This document shows, in pieces, positions 1 through 10,639 of a stretch of DNA of 64,000 bases. Below the pieces are notes generated by a model. It worked only from the letters and a program-made list of their open reading frames with translations, did not search any database and was not told the origin of the DNA. The DNA is taken from NCBI RefSeq assembly GCF_000471905.2, contig NW_006499776.1:2343062-2407061 (forward strand), read 5' to 3'. The position numbers and the translations under genes are program-made. Position 1 is the first letter of the stretch; the number at the start of each line of letters is the position of its first letter. This DNA comes from Amborella trichopoda (lineage: Eukaryota; Streptophyta; Magnoliopsida; Amborellales; Amborellaceae).

Positions 1-560
1 AGCTTGAGGAACTCAAGAAAGAATTTGGGGCAACAAAAGCCTCTCACATAGTGACCGTCGATGAAGAAGACGGTGCACGTGATATCCTTCGAGCATTCTT
101 TGCCATCATGCTTCAAGAAGGTCTTATCACACTGAAACTGGCAAGGCAGCCTCGACGCCTTGCCTGGGGAACTAAGGACTGTTGGTGCCCCTACCATCAG
201 ATAAGGGAGCATTACCTGTGTGAATGTACCAGTTTTCATGATATAATCACAAAGAAAATATAGGAATGTCAAGAGTCTTACAACGTTCCAATAGGTGATC
301 CCCAAACCACTACTCCACTGGTGCAAGAGGGCCTCTCGACACAAGACCTTTGTAATAATGATTCAAGAGCAACCTTGAAATGTCCAGATTTCGAGGCTCT
401 CAACACAGAATTTGAAGGAATCAACATAAGCATGACGCAACGGAAGAGGTTGAAAAAGACCCTGGCCCAGGCAGCTGGATTCTTAACAGTTGTTGATGCC
501 TTGGTAGCTAAAGCCAAAACAGAGCCACATTCTTCAAAGAAGCACAAAAAGTGAAAGCTA
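1..560 (+). pseudogene. Ty3/gypsy gag 3' region, Zn-knuckle-like module (truncated)
   Basis: This is the C-terminal part of a retrotransposon gag, cut by the left window edge. The frame opens at base 3 and reads to a stop at 261-263; the next open stretch (about 321-554) lies in a different frame. The first part carries a CPYHQ...C...F module, the knuckle-like motif of plant Tat-type gags. The same block recurs at 10,800-11,047 (+) and, degraded, near 22,545-22,590 (-). The second part (PDFEAL...AAGFL...HKK) aligns with 21,855-21,502 on the minus strand, so it is a conserved gag-protease spacer. Gag packages element RNA in the cytoplasm. Family assignment is firm; the exact subfamily is not. 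Confidence 0.8.
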
Positions 561-1140
561 AAGAAACTTCAGTGGCCCCCTAAGCCCGACTTTGAGCAGA
601 GGCTGAAAGAATCAAGGGGGAAGAGATTTTATTCTTAGGAGACATGTCATATAGTGAAAATCTCAAGATCATCACCCAGCATAGGGCAAATGAGCCTCAG
701 ATCGGGGAAGACACTACAACCTCCCCTACAGAAGTCAGACACTTTAGAGTTTCCTAGATTGCCACTTCGCCCTAATCCAAATACCAATCTGCCCATCCTA
801 CAGCTCCTTAGGCTCCTTCCTAGTCCAAATACCCCAAACAATCCACCTATTCTCCAATTCCCTGGGATACCTCTTACTTCATCGCTTCCGAAACCTCAAA
901 CCTCCATCACCCAAACCATGCCCGCTACGCAATCAATTCAGCCAGTAGGCCCAAATAAACCTCTTCCAAACCTACTCCTCAACCCAGCAAACCACCCAAA
1001 CCAGTGGCAGGACCAGGAGCACAAAGCCTTGACCAAGAAAAGGCAAAATATGACATGGTAGGGCATCTGAGGAAGCTTCCAACCCTTCTCAGCATCTATG
1101 ACGCCCTTATGCTCTCAAAGGATTATCGGATGACTTTAGT
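561..1140 (+). pseudogene. Gag-protease linker, proline-rich (broken)
   Basis: This continues the element from 1-560. The text after the stop at 552-554 (QWPPKPDFEQR-type) matches the same linker at about 21,660-21,560 on the minus strand. Residues from 654 to about 1,000 are rich in Pro, Asn and Leu and look like low-complexity linker, not a folded domain. A frameshift near 1,010-1,060 passes into the frame that leads to the protease. Linkers between gag and pol are poorly conserved, so only synteny and the shared motif support the call. Confidence 0.6.
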
Positions 1141-1625
1141 TCAGGCTCTCTCTACCCCAGAAGTGTATGAGACCGAAGTACAACCCATTGAGGTGGACCT
1201 GACGGTTTTAGGAGGATGTATGTCGATCACCTTTTCAGAGGATGATCTACAATTGGGAGAAAAGTTTCACAATCGCCCTCTCTTTGTGATCGACGAATTA
1301 CATGCATGGCCCATTAACTGAATTATGTTCGATGGAGGGTCGACAGTCAACCTTATCCCAAGGAGGATCCATACTTGATTGGGATTAGAGTCTAAAGATC
1401 TTTCTCCGACCCACGTCATAGTTCAAGGGTTCAACCAGTCAGGAGAGAAGGCGGTTGGCACAGTTCGCCTTCATTTTAAGATCGGTGAGCTAAACGATTA
1501 CGCTCAGTTTCATGTAATCGACACTGACACTTCTTACAACATTCTCCTCGGTAGGCCATGGCTTCATGACCAAGAAAGGCAAGGCAGAATTCTCCCTCTA
1601 TCTCCTCTCCCCACAACAGGGTTAG
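1141..1625 (+). pseudogene. Retropepsin-like aspartic protease of Ty3/gypsy pol (broken)
   Basis: The frame shows the features of a plant gypsy retropepsin. A conserved upstream segment leads to the active-site flap region MFDGGSTVNLIP at about 1,325-1,360 (the family usually has DGGSALN- or DSGS-like text), and the C-terminal hallmark ILLGRPWLH lies at about 1,543-1,570. Stops at 1,319-1,321 and near 1,376 interrupt it, the first directly before the active site. A functional copy would cleave the gag-pol precursor. This is the only protease recognised in the window; both minus-strand elements lack one. Confidence 0.82.
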
Positions 1626-2054
1626 TACAGATCAGTGGCCAGCCACAAGTTCTTCACCTCTCTAGTTTCACGAGAGGAGGACACTTTGAGAAAGGACAGT
1701 CCTCTTCCCCTCAAGAGCAGGATCCCCTAGTAGAGTTAAGAAGCGAAGTTCATAGTCTCCAGAGCCAATTGGAGGTTATGCATATTGCTTCAAAACATCT
1801 CAAGGAGTTCATGCCGGAGACCAAAAGCTATGATGGGTTTGAAGTGAATGCTCCACTAATGGAGGTTAATGGAGGCCAAAGCCCCTCCTGATTGGACTAT
1901 TTATAGTGATCAGGCTCACAAAATAATGAGAAAAATGAATTATGAGCCATTGGCCAATCAAACGTTAAGAGGAGAAAAAGCAATGACTCCCCATTTCAAA
2001 GTTATTGAAGCTACAGCAGCCCGTCACGGGACTAAACAATGCCAAGGGTATTAA
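1626..2054 (+). pseudogene. Protease-RT linker of the same element (truncated)
   Basis: The open stretch from 1,379 runs on to 1,891 and an overlapping frame continues to 2,054. The text WTIYSDQAHKIMRKMNYE matches WDLYSPKAHRIMKKMDHE at 43,440-43,390 on the minus strand, which lies just before RT in that element. RT should therefore follow here, but the homology ends near 2,050 and no RT is present. An internal deletion or a later insertion has removed the rest of pol. Confidence 0.65.
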
Positions 2055-2276
2055 CCCCTTGGGACAATAAATATGTCGAGAGGCGCTCAAGCCCAAAAAA
2101 CGTACATGACATGCATCAAAGTTAAGAGCGGAATGAAATCATGCAGCAAAGTCAATCAGAAGAGAAAAAGAAGCATTTTATTCATGAGTTCAAACTTTTT
2201 ATAAGTTGTGGCAAAAGAAAATACATTTTAAAAAATGATCAATGATCTTATTAATCTCTACTCTGCATGCTACAAT
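2055..2276 (-). other. 3' flank of the antisense coiled-coil frame, polyA-signal-like site
   Basis: This AT-rich spacer separates the pol fragment from the antisense frame. Read on the minus strand it contains ATGAATAAAATG at about 2,185-2,174, so an AATAAA signal lies roughly 95 bases after the stop of the antisense frame. Similar ATGAATAA text follows the coiled-coil frame at 8,310-8,380 (+) and the PMD frame near 33,815 (-). I see nothing else. Confidence 0.4.
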
Positions 2277-2575
2277 AGAAACCTCGGTGTCCTGGACATG
2301 TTCTTCAGTTCGACCACCACTTGAATCTCCTCCTCCATTGCCACAGCTTCGGACTCAATGGTATGAGTGAGTTCGGATAAATCCGCAATCAAAGAGGCCA
2401 CCATGGATCTTCTCTGAATCATCTCCTTCTCAAGTTCAGCGAATTCCTACCTTAATATTCGCCTTTCTTCCCTTATTTTGACCATCCTCTTAAAGCAATC
2501 ATGCGACTCCCTCTTGAGATTCAGCTAACGGCTAGTCATAGTGGCCCTCTTCTTGTTTATAGTGCAAAATAGAAG
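2277..2575 (-). pseudogene. C-terminal coiled-coil remnant of an antisense extra ORF
   Basis: On the minus strand one phase reads about 95 codons with two internal stops and ends with TAG at 2,277-2,279. The text is strongly charged and heptad-like (KRMVKIREERR, FAELEKEMIQRR, ELTHTIESEAVAMEEE), a coiled coil. It lies antisense to the adjacent gag-protease fragment. This matches element A, where pol is followed by an antisense PMD frame, so I infer the tail of an extra antisense ORF. The 5' side is cut by the family A LTR at about 2,576. No function can be assigned from sequence alone. Confidence 0.45.
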
Positions 2576-5425
2576 TGATCTAACAATGTAGATCTCTCAT
2601 ATCTGAAACTTTCAACTGATAAAAAATAACTGAAAAAGCAATGGTAGAGAAAGTGGGAACAATCGAATTCAGATTTGCCCAGAAACGAGAAGATTTGCAC
2701 TCAGATTTGTGGTGGAGCCAGCATGATCCGAAGCATTTCAAAACACAATTTTCAATCAGAATGAATCAAATCCAGATCAAAATAAAATAAATACAATAAA
2801 ATAAAAGAGGAAATGAAGGAGAAGAAAATACCGAACAGGGCTGGATGGCCCGGGCTTCTCGAGCCTTCAAGGGCTCACAGTATCAGAACCGGTTCCTTTT
2901 ACCCTCGTGGTTCAGATGTCGATCAGCAAGTCTATGGTAGTAGTAGGGTGGCTGTGCCCTAGAAATGGTTTAGATCTAGGGCTGTTGTGGGTCTAGGTTT
3001 ACTCAGGCTTAAGATGAGTGTTAGGGTTTTCACAAGGAAGGTCTCTCTACTCTCCTACGGTTTCTCTTTCAGCCTAAAGTTTCTAAAAGTCTTGTCCCTC
3101 TTCAAACCTCTTTTTTTTCATCCTTTTATGGTCACCCCAAAGTGAGTTCATCTGAAAGAGGCATTTGTTGGGGCAGAGTTATCCCATAACCAACAAATCC
3201 CTTGGTCAAACCAATCTTTAATTTTTTAAAAATTCGGATTTGACCGACTCGGATAGCATCATCCCGTCAAACCACCCACAAGATAATCCTAAAAAAATGA
3301 AAAATGATAAAAGCACGTTTGGGGAAAAACAGGTCTGGGCGGCACTGGTCGTGTCGTCGGGGCGGCACAACCGGTGTTGCCCAAACCAAAACTTATCCTA
3401 ATTGAAAATTTCCTTTTCAAGTTAATCTCTTGTGAAGCTAACAGAAAACATTTGGGTCAAAAAGGATTTTTTTACTATTTTTAATGATTTTTTTGGTAAG
3501 ATAGGGCATTTGTAGGATGACTTGGGCGACATGCGCTATTTCGCCTTGGCGGAATGCCCCATGTTGTCTAAACCAAAACTTGTCCAAATTGATGTTTTTC
3601 AATTTGTGTGTCTTCCTCAGCCTTTTCTGAAGCTCTCAAAGAAAATTTCGGTCAAAATGGGTTTTTTTTACTATTTTTAATGATTGTTTTTGTAAAACAG
3701 CATGTTTATTGGATTTCGGGTCAAAACAAGCATTTGCTGGGTTCTGGGTTGGCAAAATGGTTCCGGCTCACAAGGTAAGTTGTGTGACCTATGGATTTTG
3801 GGTTTACTAGGCTGATTTGATCCTAAGGGTCTAAGAAAACAACAGAACTTTCCATATTTAAAGCGAGTGTCTACAGTTGCCCCTCTTTGACACTCCCTGT
3901 CCTTCGAGGGACAGGAGAGTGGCAAAGAAGTAGACACAATGTCATTCCCGATCCTTCGAGGGGCAGGCGAACGTGCACTCCCTGTCCTTCAAGGGACAAG
4001 TGAGTAGCAATAGTAGACTCTCTGAGGCTCCCTTTCCTTCGAGGGGCAGGAGAATGGCAAAGATGAATGTCATCCTGACGTCACATGGGAAGATGGCACA
4101 CCAACTATCCCTCCAAGCGATTGCACTCCCATGCTCACCCACCTAGGGCATTTTGCTCCTAGGGTTTTCGATGTGAGGTGTCGGTGAGTTATGCAAGCTT
4201 GAAGCTCGAGGTGGATTTTACGGCCATGCCACTTGACCTCAGGGTTTTCTCAGTTTGAAAATTTCAACCCTGACAATTTCTTTGATGTCCTTAAGGGTAA
4301 GGCTGTCTATAGGGAAAGGCTTTCTATAGGACGAGACATGTCTGATCAATTTCGAATAAAGATGCGAGGCAACAGCACGGTAATCGCGGCAACACAGTGT
4401 TCATCATAAACGGGTGTCCAAGCTCCTTTGTTTTTTACAAGTCTTTTTAGAAATTTTTGAATGTAGGAAGGGATTTGAATCAGAACCCGGAGCAGGGACA
4501 GGCTACGATTTTAACAAAAAAATGAAATTTTTTGAAAACACGAGACATATGGTGAAACTTTTGAAAAGAGAAAGATATTTGAAAAACAATGTTGGTTAGC
4601 AATTTCAACTCCTACAACCATAGAGCCCTCTAAGCAGTTTAGCTTCATGTAGCGATGGACGATGCACTCAACCTTTTACGTCAAACGGGATAGACTGTAC
4701 CTGTCTCGACTCTTTTATGTCACAAGAGTTTGACGTTGAACTGGATAAACCGAACTTTTACGTCATACGGGGCTAGACGTTTCCTGTCTCGGCTCTTTTA
4801 TGTTGCACGAGTTTGACATATTAGCTTGGCTTTTAACGTTGCACGAGTTTTACGTGTTAACTCATTTTTAAATGTCTCACAAGTTTGACGTGTTAGGTCA
4901 TTTATTTAACGTCGCACGAGTTTGACGTGTTAACTCGGCTTTTTAATTTCGCACGAGTTTGATGTGTTAGATCGGTTTTTTAACATCGCACAAGTTTGAC
5001 GTGTTTGCTCGGCTTTTTAACGTCGTAGAAGTTTGACGTGTTAGCTCGATTTTCGAATGTCGCATGAGTTTGACGATCTAATTTCTGGTTGGCAGTTTAG
5101 GCTCATGCCACCGTGGAGCAAAAGATTTTTTTGAAATTGGTTCGCAGTTTAGACTCATGCCATCGAGGAGTAAAATTTTTTAATTTTCTTTCTTTTTTTA
5201 TTTTTGAAATTGGTTGGCAGTTTAGGCTTATACCACCGAGGAGCATGTGGAATTTTTTGAATTTTTTTTTTATTTGGAAAGATTGGTTTAATTGAAAGGA
5301 AAAAAAAGATTTTTAGCAAAAATATTTGAGCAACACAAGTGGTGTCGCCCGGACGACACCAGGCGTATCACCCTCACAGGCTTGGTGACACCAAGCGTGT
5401 CACCTACACCTCAGAGCAGGGCACA
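2576..5425 (-). mobile_element. Family A LTR copy, inverted
   Basis: Read on the minus strand, this block follows the order of 36,200-39,168 (+). It begins with GGCGACACC/GGTGTCGCC palindromes (5,420-5,330), then the CTCCTCGGTGGTAT...CTAAACTGCC segment (about 5,250), a TGACG-bearing tandem array (5,095-4,640), the conserved text at 3,960-3,680, a further palindrome zone (3,560-3,300), an AAAACCCTAA motif (about 3,035) and a terminus near 2,600-2,570. It has no primer-binding-like sequence beyond the 2,575 end, so it is a 3' or solo LTR. Boundaries are good to about 50 bases. No long coding stretch lies inside. Confidence 0.7.
4640..5095 (-). repeat. Tandem array inside the A LTR, about 40-50 bp units
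   Basis: About nine imperfect units carry the text AACGTCGCACGAGTTTGACGTGTTAG (in shorter pieces: TTTAACGTCGCACGAG and TTTGACGTGTTAGCTCGG). The array corresponds, inverted, to 36,850-37,310. Each unit contains TGACG. Confidence 0.7.
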
Positions 5426-6520
5426 CTACCAATGGGTTTCCCGTTGCATAGTGATCATTATTATGGTCTCAAGTCATGGTCAAGCACTCCATTCATTCAT
5501 GCTAAATCAATGCATTGTGACATATAAGTCAATTCATCATTTCGTAAGAATGTAGTCATACCAAAATCATTCAACAGCCATGTAACATCATAACGTTTAG
5601 CACAAGACATCTACTACATGAGTATTCACATGGAATTCATGCTTAAACATCATCTATAACAACTCGGCACTTATCATGTAACATTCAGTATAGAGCCATC
5701 GCATTAGCAATACACTCATCACTTTTTCACTTATGTGCAATTACGTGGCTCCACCCACACAACCCTATGTTATTCACACAAAAATTTTCATATAATACTC
5801 ATGCCTATCATTTTCCATATAGCTTTATTTCAATGACTAAATGAGAAATTCAGCGAACGGTAACGAGGGATGAGCATAACCATGGATCGGTGGCGTGCAA
5901 CAGTGATGTACCCCAATTCTCAGAGGCGTAACTCTAAATTTATGGGAAATCTCAAAATTATCAAAACATGAAACTTCAAGCTTATTCACTGATCTTTCAA
6001 AGGATGGCAGTTTCAAGACATTTGGACACCATTTGGTAGATCAAAAGTGTGGCACCAAAAGAGTCACAACGTGACTGTGGGCAGTGACATGCTTCAACAT
6101 TTTGGGGCATATCTTTTGACAATACAAAATTTTAGCATAGTAAAAGAAGCCAACTGAAAATAAACATGCATATCTTTAAATCAAGATCGATTTGGACCTA
6201 TTTGGGTGCTGTTTGGTCATCGAAAATCCCATGGAAAGACCCTCACAATTGCTGGAACTCCCTCATCTTACGTTTTAACATGATATCCAATTGATACATA
6301 CCATTTCACAAGCAAAAGGTAAAAGTCATCACAAACCTTATTCATATCAAGCAAATTAAGCAAGCTTACAAGGAAACTACCTTATAACTTTATCAGGTTC
6401 ATTACTCAATGCTCAATCACTCATTCAAGCCCTTTTTATTCATTTGTTTTCATACTCCTCATTCTATCATTCTGCTTTTCATAGCAACTTGAGTTTAGGT
6501 CGTATGAAGTGAAGTGATGC
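5426..6520. repeat. Family C-like repeat debris
   Basis: The start (CACTACCAATGGGTTTCCCGTTGC at 5,428-5,451, imperfect) resembles the 'ACTACGCAATGGGTCCTCCATTGGTAGTG' tandem unit of family C (49,910-50,400). The rest is AT-rich non-coding sequence in the style of the C interior. No open frame is convincing. The junction with the A LTR at about 5,425 suggests A inserted into C-type DNA or that the two were joined by deletion. Confidence 0.4.
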
Positions 6521-7179
6521 ACGGCACTAAACCCACTTACTTGGTCCCTGACGATGTCTTCAACCCCCTCCAATGACCTTTTCTGACGTCCTCCACCTTC
6601 AAGTAAGATCCTTAGGGAGAGAGAGTATAAGGGAGAATGAGGAAAACTGTGTTGCCAAGGGAATGGGGAAGGCTTCAGTACCCACGGTTGGGGGGATCCA
6701 CTGTGGCTGATGGTAGGTGAAAGTCCCTGCGGCTAATGCAATCACATGCCGCTCTGACAAGTTGGGCAACCGTTACATTTGACCAAGACACTCCCGGCAC
6801 TGCCCTCAATTCATGTACGACATTTCTCTCTTGCTCTCTTTTCACTGACAGCACTGGGTCACAGCTGGCAATAGTTCACAAACGACAATGCGACATGTAG
6901 GCGATGCCCCAATTTCACTCACGGCAATGCCCTTCGCACACGGAGTTACCCTTCCTTTCTCGCTTCACAACCGTTGCTGGGTCTTGAATTCACAAACGGT
7001 GATGAGTCCCTTTTACACAGCAGGTGCTACATCTTCTTACACTACGGGTGATAGTCTCCACACACATGGTGTTACTGCCAGCACGCACAGCGATGCACAG
7101 ACGGTGTTAAGCTCATATATACACGTGGCGATGCTCCAAACAATGTTAGGCCTCTGCCTTTGCCTCACCCTCCATCGCC
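6521..7179. repeat. LTR-like non-coding block with ACGGCGATG-type repeats
   Basis: Between about 6,840 and 7,130 short motifs of the form CACACGG(C/T)GATG and CACGGTGTTA recur irregularly, in the style of the family T block at 9,960-10,200. Open frames here have no protein character. I see no gene. Confidence 0.35.
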
Positions 7180-8310
7180 ATGCGCATCATTGGGATGGGA
7201 GAAAATTGTGGTCCCTACACAGGGTCTGCATCTAGAGTAAGAAAAAGAACCCTTTTGAGCCTTTTGTTCAGGCCTCCTTTTCGACGTTCGCCTCTTTACA
7301 AAGCGGCACCTTTGAGTAGAGCCATGGCCGGCAGAAGTCCACTTCTTCTACCACTTGGTAATGCCGTCTGTTTAGGTTTGGTCATGAGGATGATGGGTTG
7401 TTTTCTCTTGATCTGACCCTTTGGCTCTTTTTTTTTTAAAAGCAGCCAAACACATGAGGTTTTCTACAGAGGAGACTCTGCCTTGTCCCCCGGGGCATCT
7501 GTTCTGACTGACGCTGAAAGTCAGTGGGTGGTTGGTGAGCCTTCTTTAGAGCCTCCAGATCCTTGCTCCGAGTGTTTAGCCCTTGTGGTTGGGGGACCTG
7601 TCTTCGATGTTCCCCCACTTACTTCAGCAAGTTTGCCAGATTGGGCTTCGTTGGTGCTGGGCTTTAGAGCACGGACTGTATGATGGATGCTCCAGACAGG
7701 TCTGGGGGGTTTGAAGGAATGCCCCCTTTCCGACCTCCAAGAGGGGATTGAGGGTGTGAGGGCCTGTGCGGCCAACCTGTGAACCATGGGCTTGGATGAG
7801 AAGACTTTCGACCAGGTACTGGAGCTGCTTCAGAACCTCGTCGATTGGGGGGCTGAGGCTCATACGGCGGACATCTCGGCATGAACATCTTGCCCAACGC
7901 ATCTAGCCTCCTTGAGGGCAAAGCTGTCAACTCAACAAGCCTTCGTGAGGGGTCATGAGGAGAAGATGGAGACAATTGCTTCCTGCCATTCCCAGATTGT
8001 TAGGGAGGAGGAGGAGATAAAAGAAGAGATCCAGAGCATTGTAGAAAAGATCGCTCTGCTGCAGACTTGCACGACCGACTTGAAGGGGCGACTGCAATGT
8101 TATCGGGAGGTGATAGATATGAACTCCCGTCGCTTGGAGCAGTTGAGCTCAAACATAACTACAGTCACCATATTATCTGAGTCAGTCACCATGGAGATCA
8201 CCCTTGGCTAGGAGATGATGCAACCTGCGCTGGAGAGAGTGCAGGAAATGAAGGTGAGGATGCGAGAGACGCTCGACCGCTTTCAACATACTCTCTTTTC
8301 ATTGTAAACG
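7180..8310 (+). pseudogene. Broken reading frame with a C-terminal coiled coil, unrecognised
   Basis: One reading phase runs from about 7,180 to a stop near 8,305, interrupted by TGA codons at 7,414, 7,681, about 7,780, about 7,880 and near 8,209. The N-terminal half is rich in Pro, Gly and Leu. From 7,912 on it is a clear coiled coil (VREEEEIKEEIQSIVEKIALL at its centre, then ERVQEMKVRMRETLDRF). The downstream flank contains ATGAATAAGATAG near 8,350, like the flank of the 2,277-2,575 remnant. I infer a relative of that antisense extra ORF. I do not recognise a named domain, and function is unknown. Confidence 0.45.
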
Positions 8311-8519
8311 GGTCCTCGATGCACCCCGATTTTGTAACCACTTTTGAATATGAATAAGATAGTGAATTTTATTATTCTTTCTATTCGATGTGTCCGAGGT
8401 GTTCTTCTTTCTGTGCCCTTTTATTTTGAATTTCACGTCTCCCCACTTTTTGAGAGACAGAGGGGCGCTAACAGCAAGAACTAAGGACTGGGAGGGTGTT
8501 ACGGACCCCTACGGGTGCG
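8311..8519. other. Untranslated-looking flank
   Basis: T-rich sequence follows the coiled-coil frame; it includes AATATGAATAAGATAG (about 8,347-8,362), which could serve as a plant polyA region. Nothing else is seen. Confidence 0.3.
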
Positions 8520-8731
8520 TGGTTGTTTTAGGAGGTAGTTTTAGAGTCATACCCCGACAACTTCAATAGGGTCCTCTTTAAAGTCCGTCCCTTGGGACTG
8601 ACATTAGCGCATGCCTTTAGGTCTTTGTGCCTGTATTGGGAGAACCCTGAGGGATTCTTGTGGTGGTGCACCAACTTCCCCTGGCCTGAAGGGCCTGCCT
8701 TAGACAAATTCAAGCAACGTAGGTCGAAGTG
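8520..8731 (+). pseudogene. Unrecognised coding-like fragment ending at the B LTR
   Basis: One phase reads about 60 codons without a stop from the GAGTCATACCCC text near 8,546 to TGA at about 8,730. Its composition is protein-like, with many aromatic residues (FLWWCTNFPWPEGPALDKFK) and a basic end (KQRRSK). The stop lies directly beside the presumed start of a family B LTR at about 8,732, so it may be the last coding stretch of an element or an unrelated frame interrupted there. No family recognised. Confidence 0.35.
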
Positions 8732-9150
8732 ATGAGTGTTGGAAGATACTTTGCATCATCATGGGGCCCCCACCCAATAAATCCTAGCAAACAGTGAAAA
8801 TATTGATAGTCTCATAATAGCCCTGGAACCAGCCAAGTTCATAAGGTCTCCCAAAAGTCTCCCACCAGGTTTCATCGCATTCCGACATGTCTAAGGCAGT
8901 GCAAACTGAGAAGCAGTTCCAACAGAATCATCCTCTAGCACCTTGAAATGGACCCTATAACTAGAGATACATTTTCGATACCTCAATTTGTGCTTGGACT
9001 ACTGCCATTCGATCAAAAACGGTTGAAAACTACCTTGGGTCAAATTTCAGCTCGAACGGATACTCCAAGAAGAAGTTATAGGCAAAATAAGGAAACAGGA
9101 GGAGCCACATGCTATTCCCGTGCGGGTGGTCTTCAAGGATCTGACTGTCA
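8732..9150 (+). mobile_element. Family B LTR, 5' fragment
   Basis: The block starts with TGTTGGAAGATACTTTGC and continues with GGGGCCCC, GGCAGTGCAAACTGAGAA and the GGACCCTATAACTAGAG segment. The same order is found at 16,258 (+), 39,598 (-), 48,243 (-), 54,007 (+) and 61,672 (+). TGTTTGAAGG(T/A) at the head of several copies suggests the true LTR start. Only about 400 bases are kept; family T sequence follows. Confidence 0.65.
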
Positions 9151-9186
9151 TTCCTAGTTTGTCGAGGGCAGTTCGGGGAAGCGTCA

Positions 9187-9234
9187 CCTATATAAGGTGG
9201 TAAACCCATTTTTTTTCTTTTACCGAAGGTAAAA
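9187..9234 (-). promoter_or_regulatory. Family T LTR core promoter (TATA plus inverted repeat)
   Basis: On the minus strand an inverted repeat, TTTTACC-TTC-GGTAAAA (9,234-9,218), is followed 21 bases later by CCTTATATAGG (9,197-9,187). The same arrangement occurs at 13,173-13,220 and 59,865-59,912. Confidence 0.55.
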
Positions 9235-9599
9235 CGTTTGTGAGGTTTAAATAGTGAGAGAATGAGACTTTTCGACTTAAGGGATTCCGGCAAGAACACA
9301 AAGCACATGCTGTTTTTGGGAGTCCGATGAGCGGCAAGAGATTTCGAAAAAATGCTAGCAAGGAGTTGCAGTGACGAGGCGAGTGATAAGGATAGGAGAA
9401 TTGGGGGGTTGCTAGGATTTTGACAGTAGTCTTTGAGTACCGGAGAAGGGGGAAAAAGGAGTCCAAGTTACAACAGGGAGCTGTCGGTGAACTTCCGCCA
9501 GTTTCGGGGATTTTTCGATGGTGTTCCACCTTTGGGAATAAGAAGGGAAGGTGCTACAATGGGTTTTCGGCAGGTGGAGGGTGTTTTCTCGATGGGAAA

Positions 9600-9870
9600 C
9601 CGAGAGGTCACAGGATGGCGAATGGCCAGTCACAGGGGAGACAAAGGGTCTCGGGGAAGGTGATTGCACAATCCAAGGGTCACAGGAACCGAAGGGTCGT
9701 AGGCAACCGAAGGGTCATTGGAACCGAGGGGTTGTAGGTAGTTGAATAGTTGCTGGGGAGATGAAGGGTCTCGGGGAAGTTGAACACTGGCGGGAACTGA
9801 AGGGTCACAGGGAGTTGAATAGTCGATGGGGAGACGAAGGGTCACAGGGCATCTGAACAGTCCTGGCCAA
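9600..9870. repeat. Degenerate GAAGGGTC(A/G)-type tandem repeats
   Basis: Short units built on 'ACCGAAGGGTC(G/A)TAGG' and 'GGGGAGACGAAGGGTCACAGGG' recur with irregular spacing of about 22-45 bases. Because of them several reading phases are open here without being genes. Confidence 0.5.
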
Positions 9871-10239
9871 CACTCACGGCGATAGGTTGCACACGACGCT
9901 CGTCGGGAGCGGCAAGAACCATGCCCCCACACCCACTCGGCGATCCTCTCATGGATGGCGATAAGTCATACCCGGCCATGGTCATGCTCGGCGATGAGTT
10001 GTGGGCAGCAATTGTCGCGCACGGCACTGAGTCATCTGCGACAATGGTCACGCACAATACCAAGTCATATGCGGTGATGATCACGCATGACACTGAGTCA
10101 TGAGCGGCGTTGAGTCACACGCAACAATGATCACGTGTGGTGCTAAGTTGCACGGTGTTGAGTCATGCGCGACGATGGTCACGTGTGGCGATGACTTGGG
10201 TATGCAAAGGGTGGTGACCAATGGTAAGGTCAGGCTTAT

Positions 10240-10540
10240 GAAGCCTGTTGGAAGCCAAGTCCTCCAGCACAACAGTGAACTCCATGTTGTTCTGTGGAAG
10301 GGCACTCACTGTGAAGAGGGTGTTCTCTCCATGCTAGGCCAGCTCCTTACCATGAGGGTCTGCTTTGTATGTCTGATATACTTGATCTAAAACCCTTCTA
10401 CCTTTCTCTAATGTGGGAGCAGGTTTTTGGTCTATAACTGTCCTCTTTACCTCAAACTCAAGAGCGCCTTTTCGGCCTATAACCGTCCTCTTTTCCTTAA
10501 ATGCAAGAGCGGCGCTCAGGTGCAGTTGCATGATAGACTT
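10240..10540 (-). pseudogene. Polyprotein tail fragment, inverted copy
   Basis: On the minus strand the frame starting near 10,531 ends at 10,334 and shows QVYQTYKADPHGKELA; another phase resumes at 10,305 with FHRTTWSSLLCWRTWLPT. The same text in the same order lies at 12,140-12,300 (+) (QVYQTYKADFSDKELA, then FHRTIWTSRLCWRTWLPT). In both places it leads directly into family T LTR sequence. It is a short conserved coding stretch joined to the T LTR, probably from the gag-pol spacer. The domain is not recognised. Confidence 0.5.
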
Positions 10541-10639
10541 GTAATCTCCCTAATAATGGGCTTTTCCACTTGTAATTCCTTCTAATGCAATAAAAGGGTT
10601 AAACTTTGTTTGGAGTGTCTTGCTTCATTTTCTTTTCCT

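Larger units (their letters stand above)
9151..10239 (-). mobile_element. Family T LTR-like block, inverted
   Basis: Read on the minus strand this matches the blocks at 12,300-13,600 (+) and 59,400-60,200 (+). It includes the TTTTACC/GGTAAAA inverted repeat, the TATA box, and the short-repeat zone with CACGTGTG and ACGCACGA-type text at 10,000-10,200. It carries an internal array at 9,600-9,870. Its 5' side joins a polyprotein fragment at about 10,240. No coding potential of its own is visible. Confidence 0.55.

Noticed and set aside
5339..5555. Small plus-strand frames at the A-C boundary
   Set aside because: They read through LTR palindromes and a repeat junction; no protein character.
9412..9932. 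Overlapping frames on both strands
   Set aside because: Caused by short GAAGGGTC-type repeats; no consistent strand or motif.
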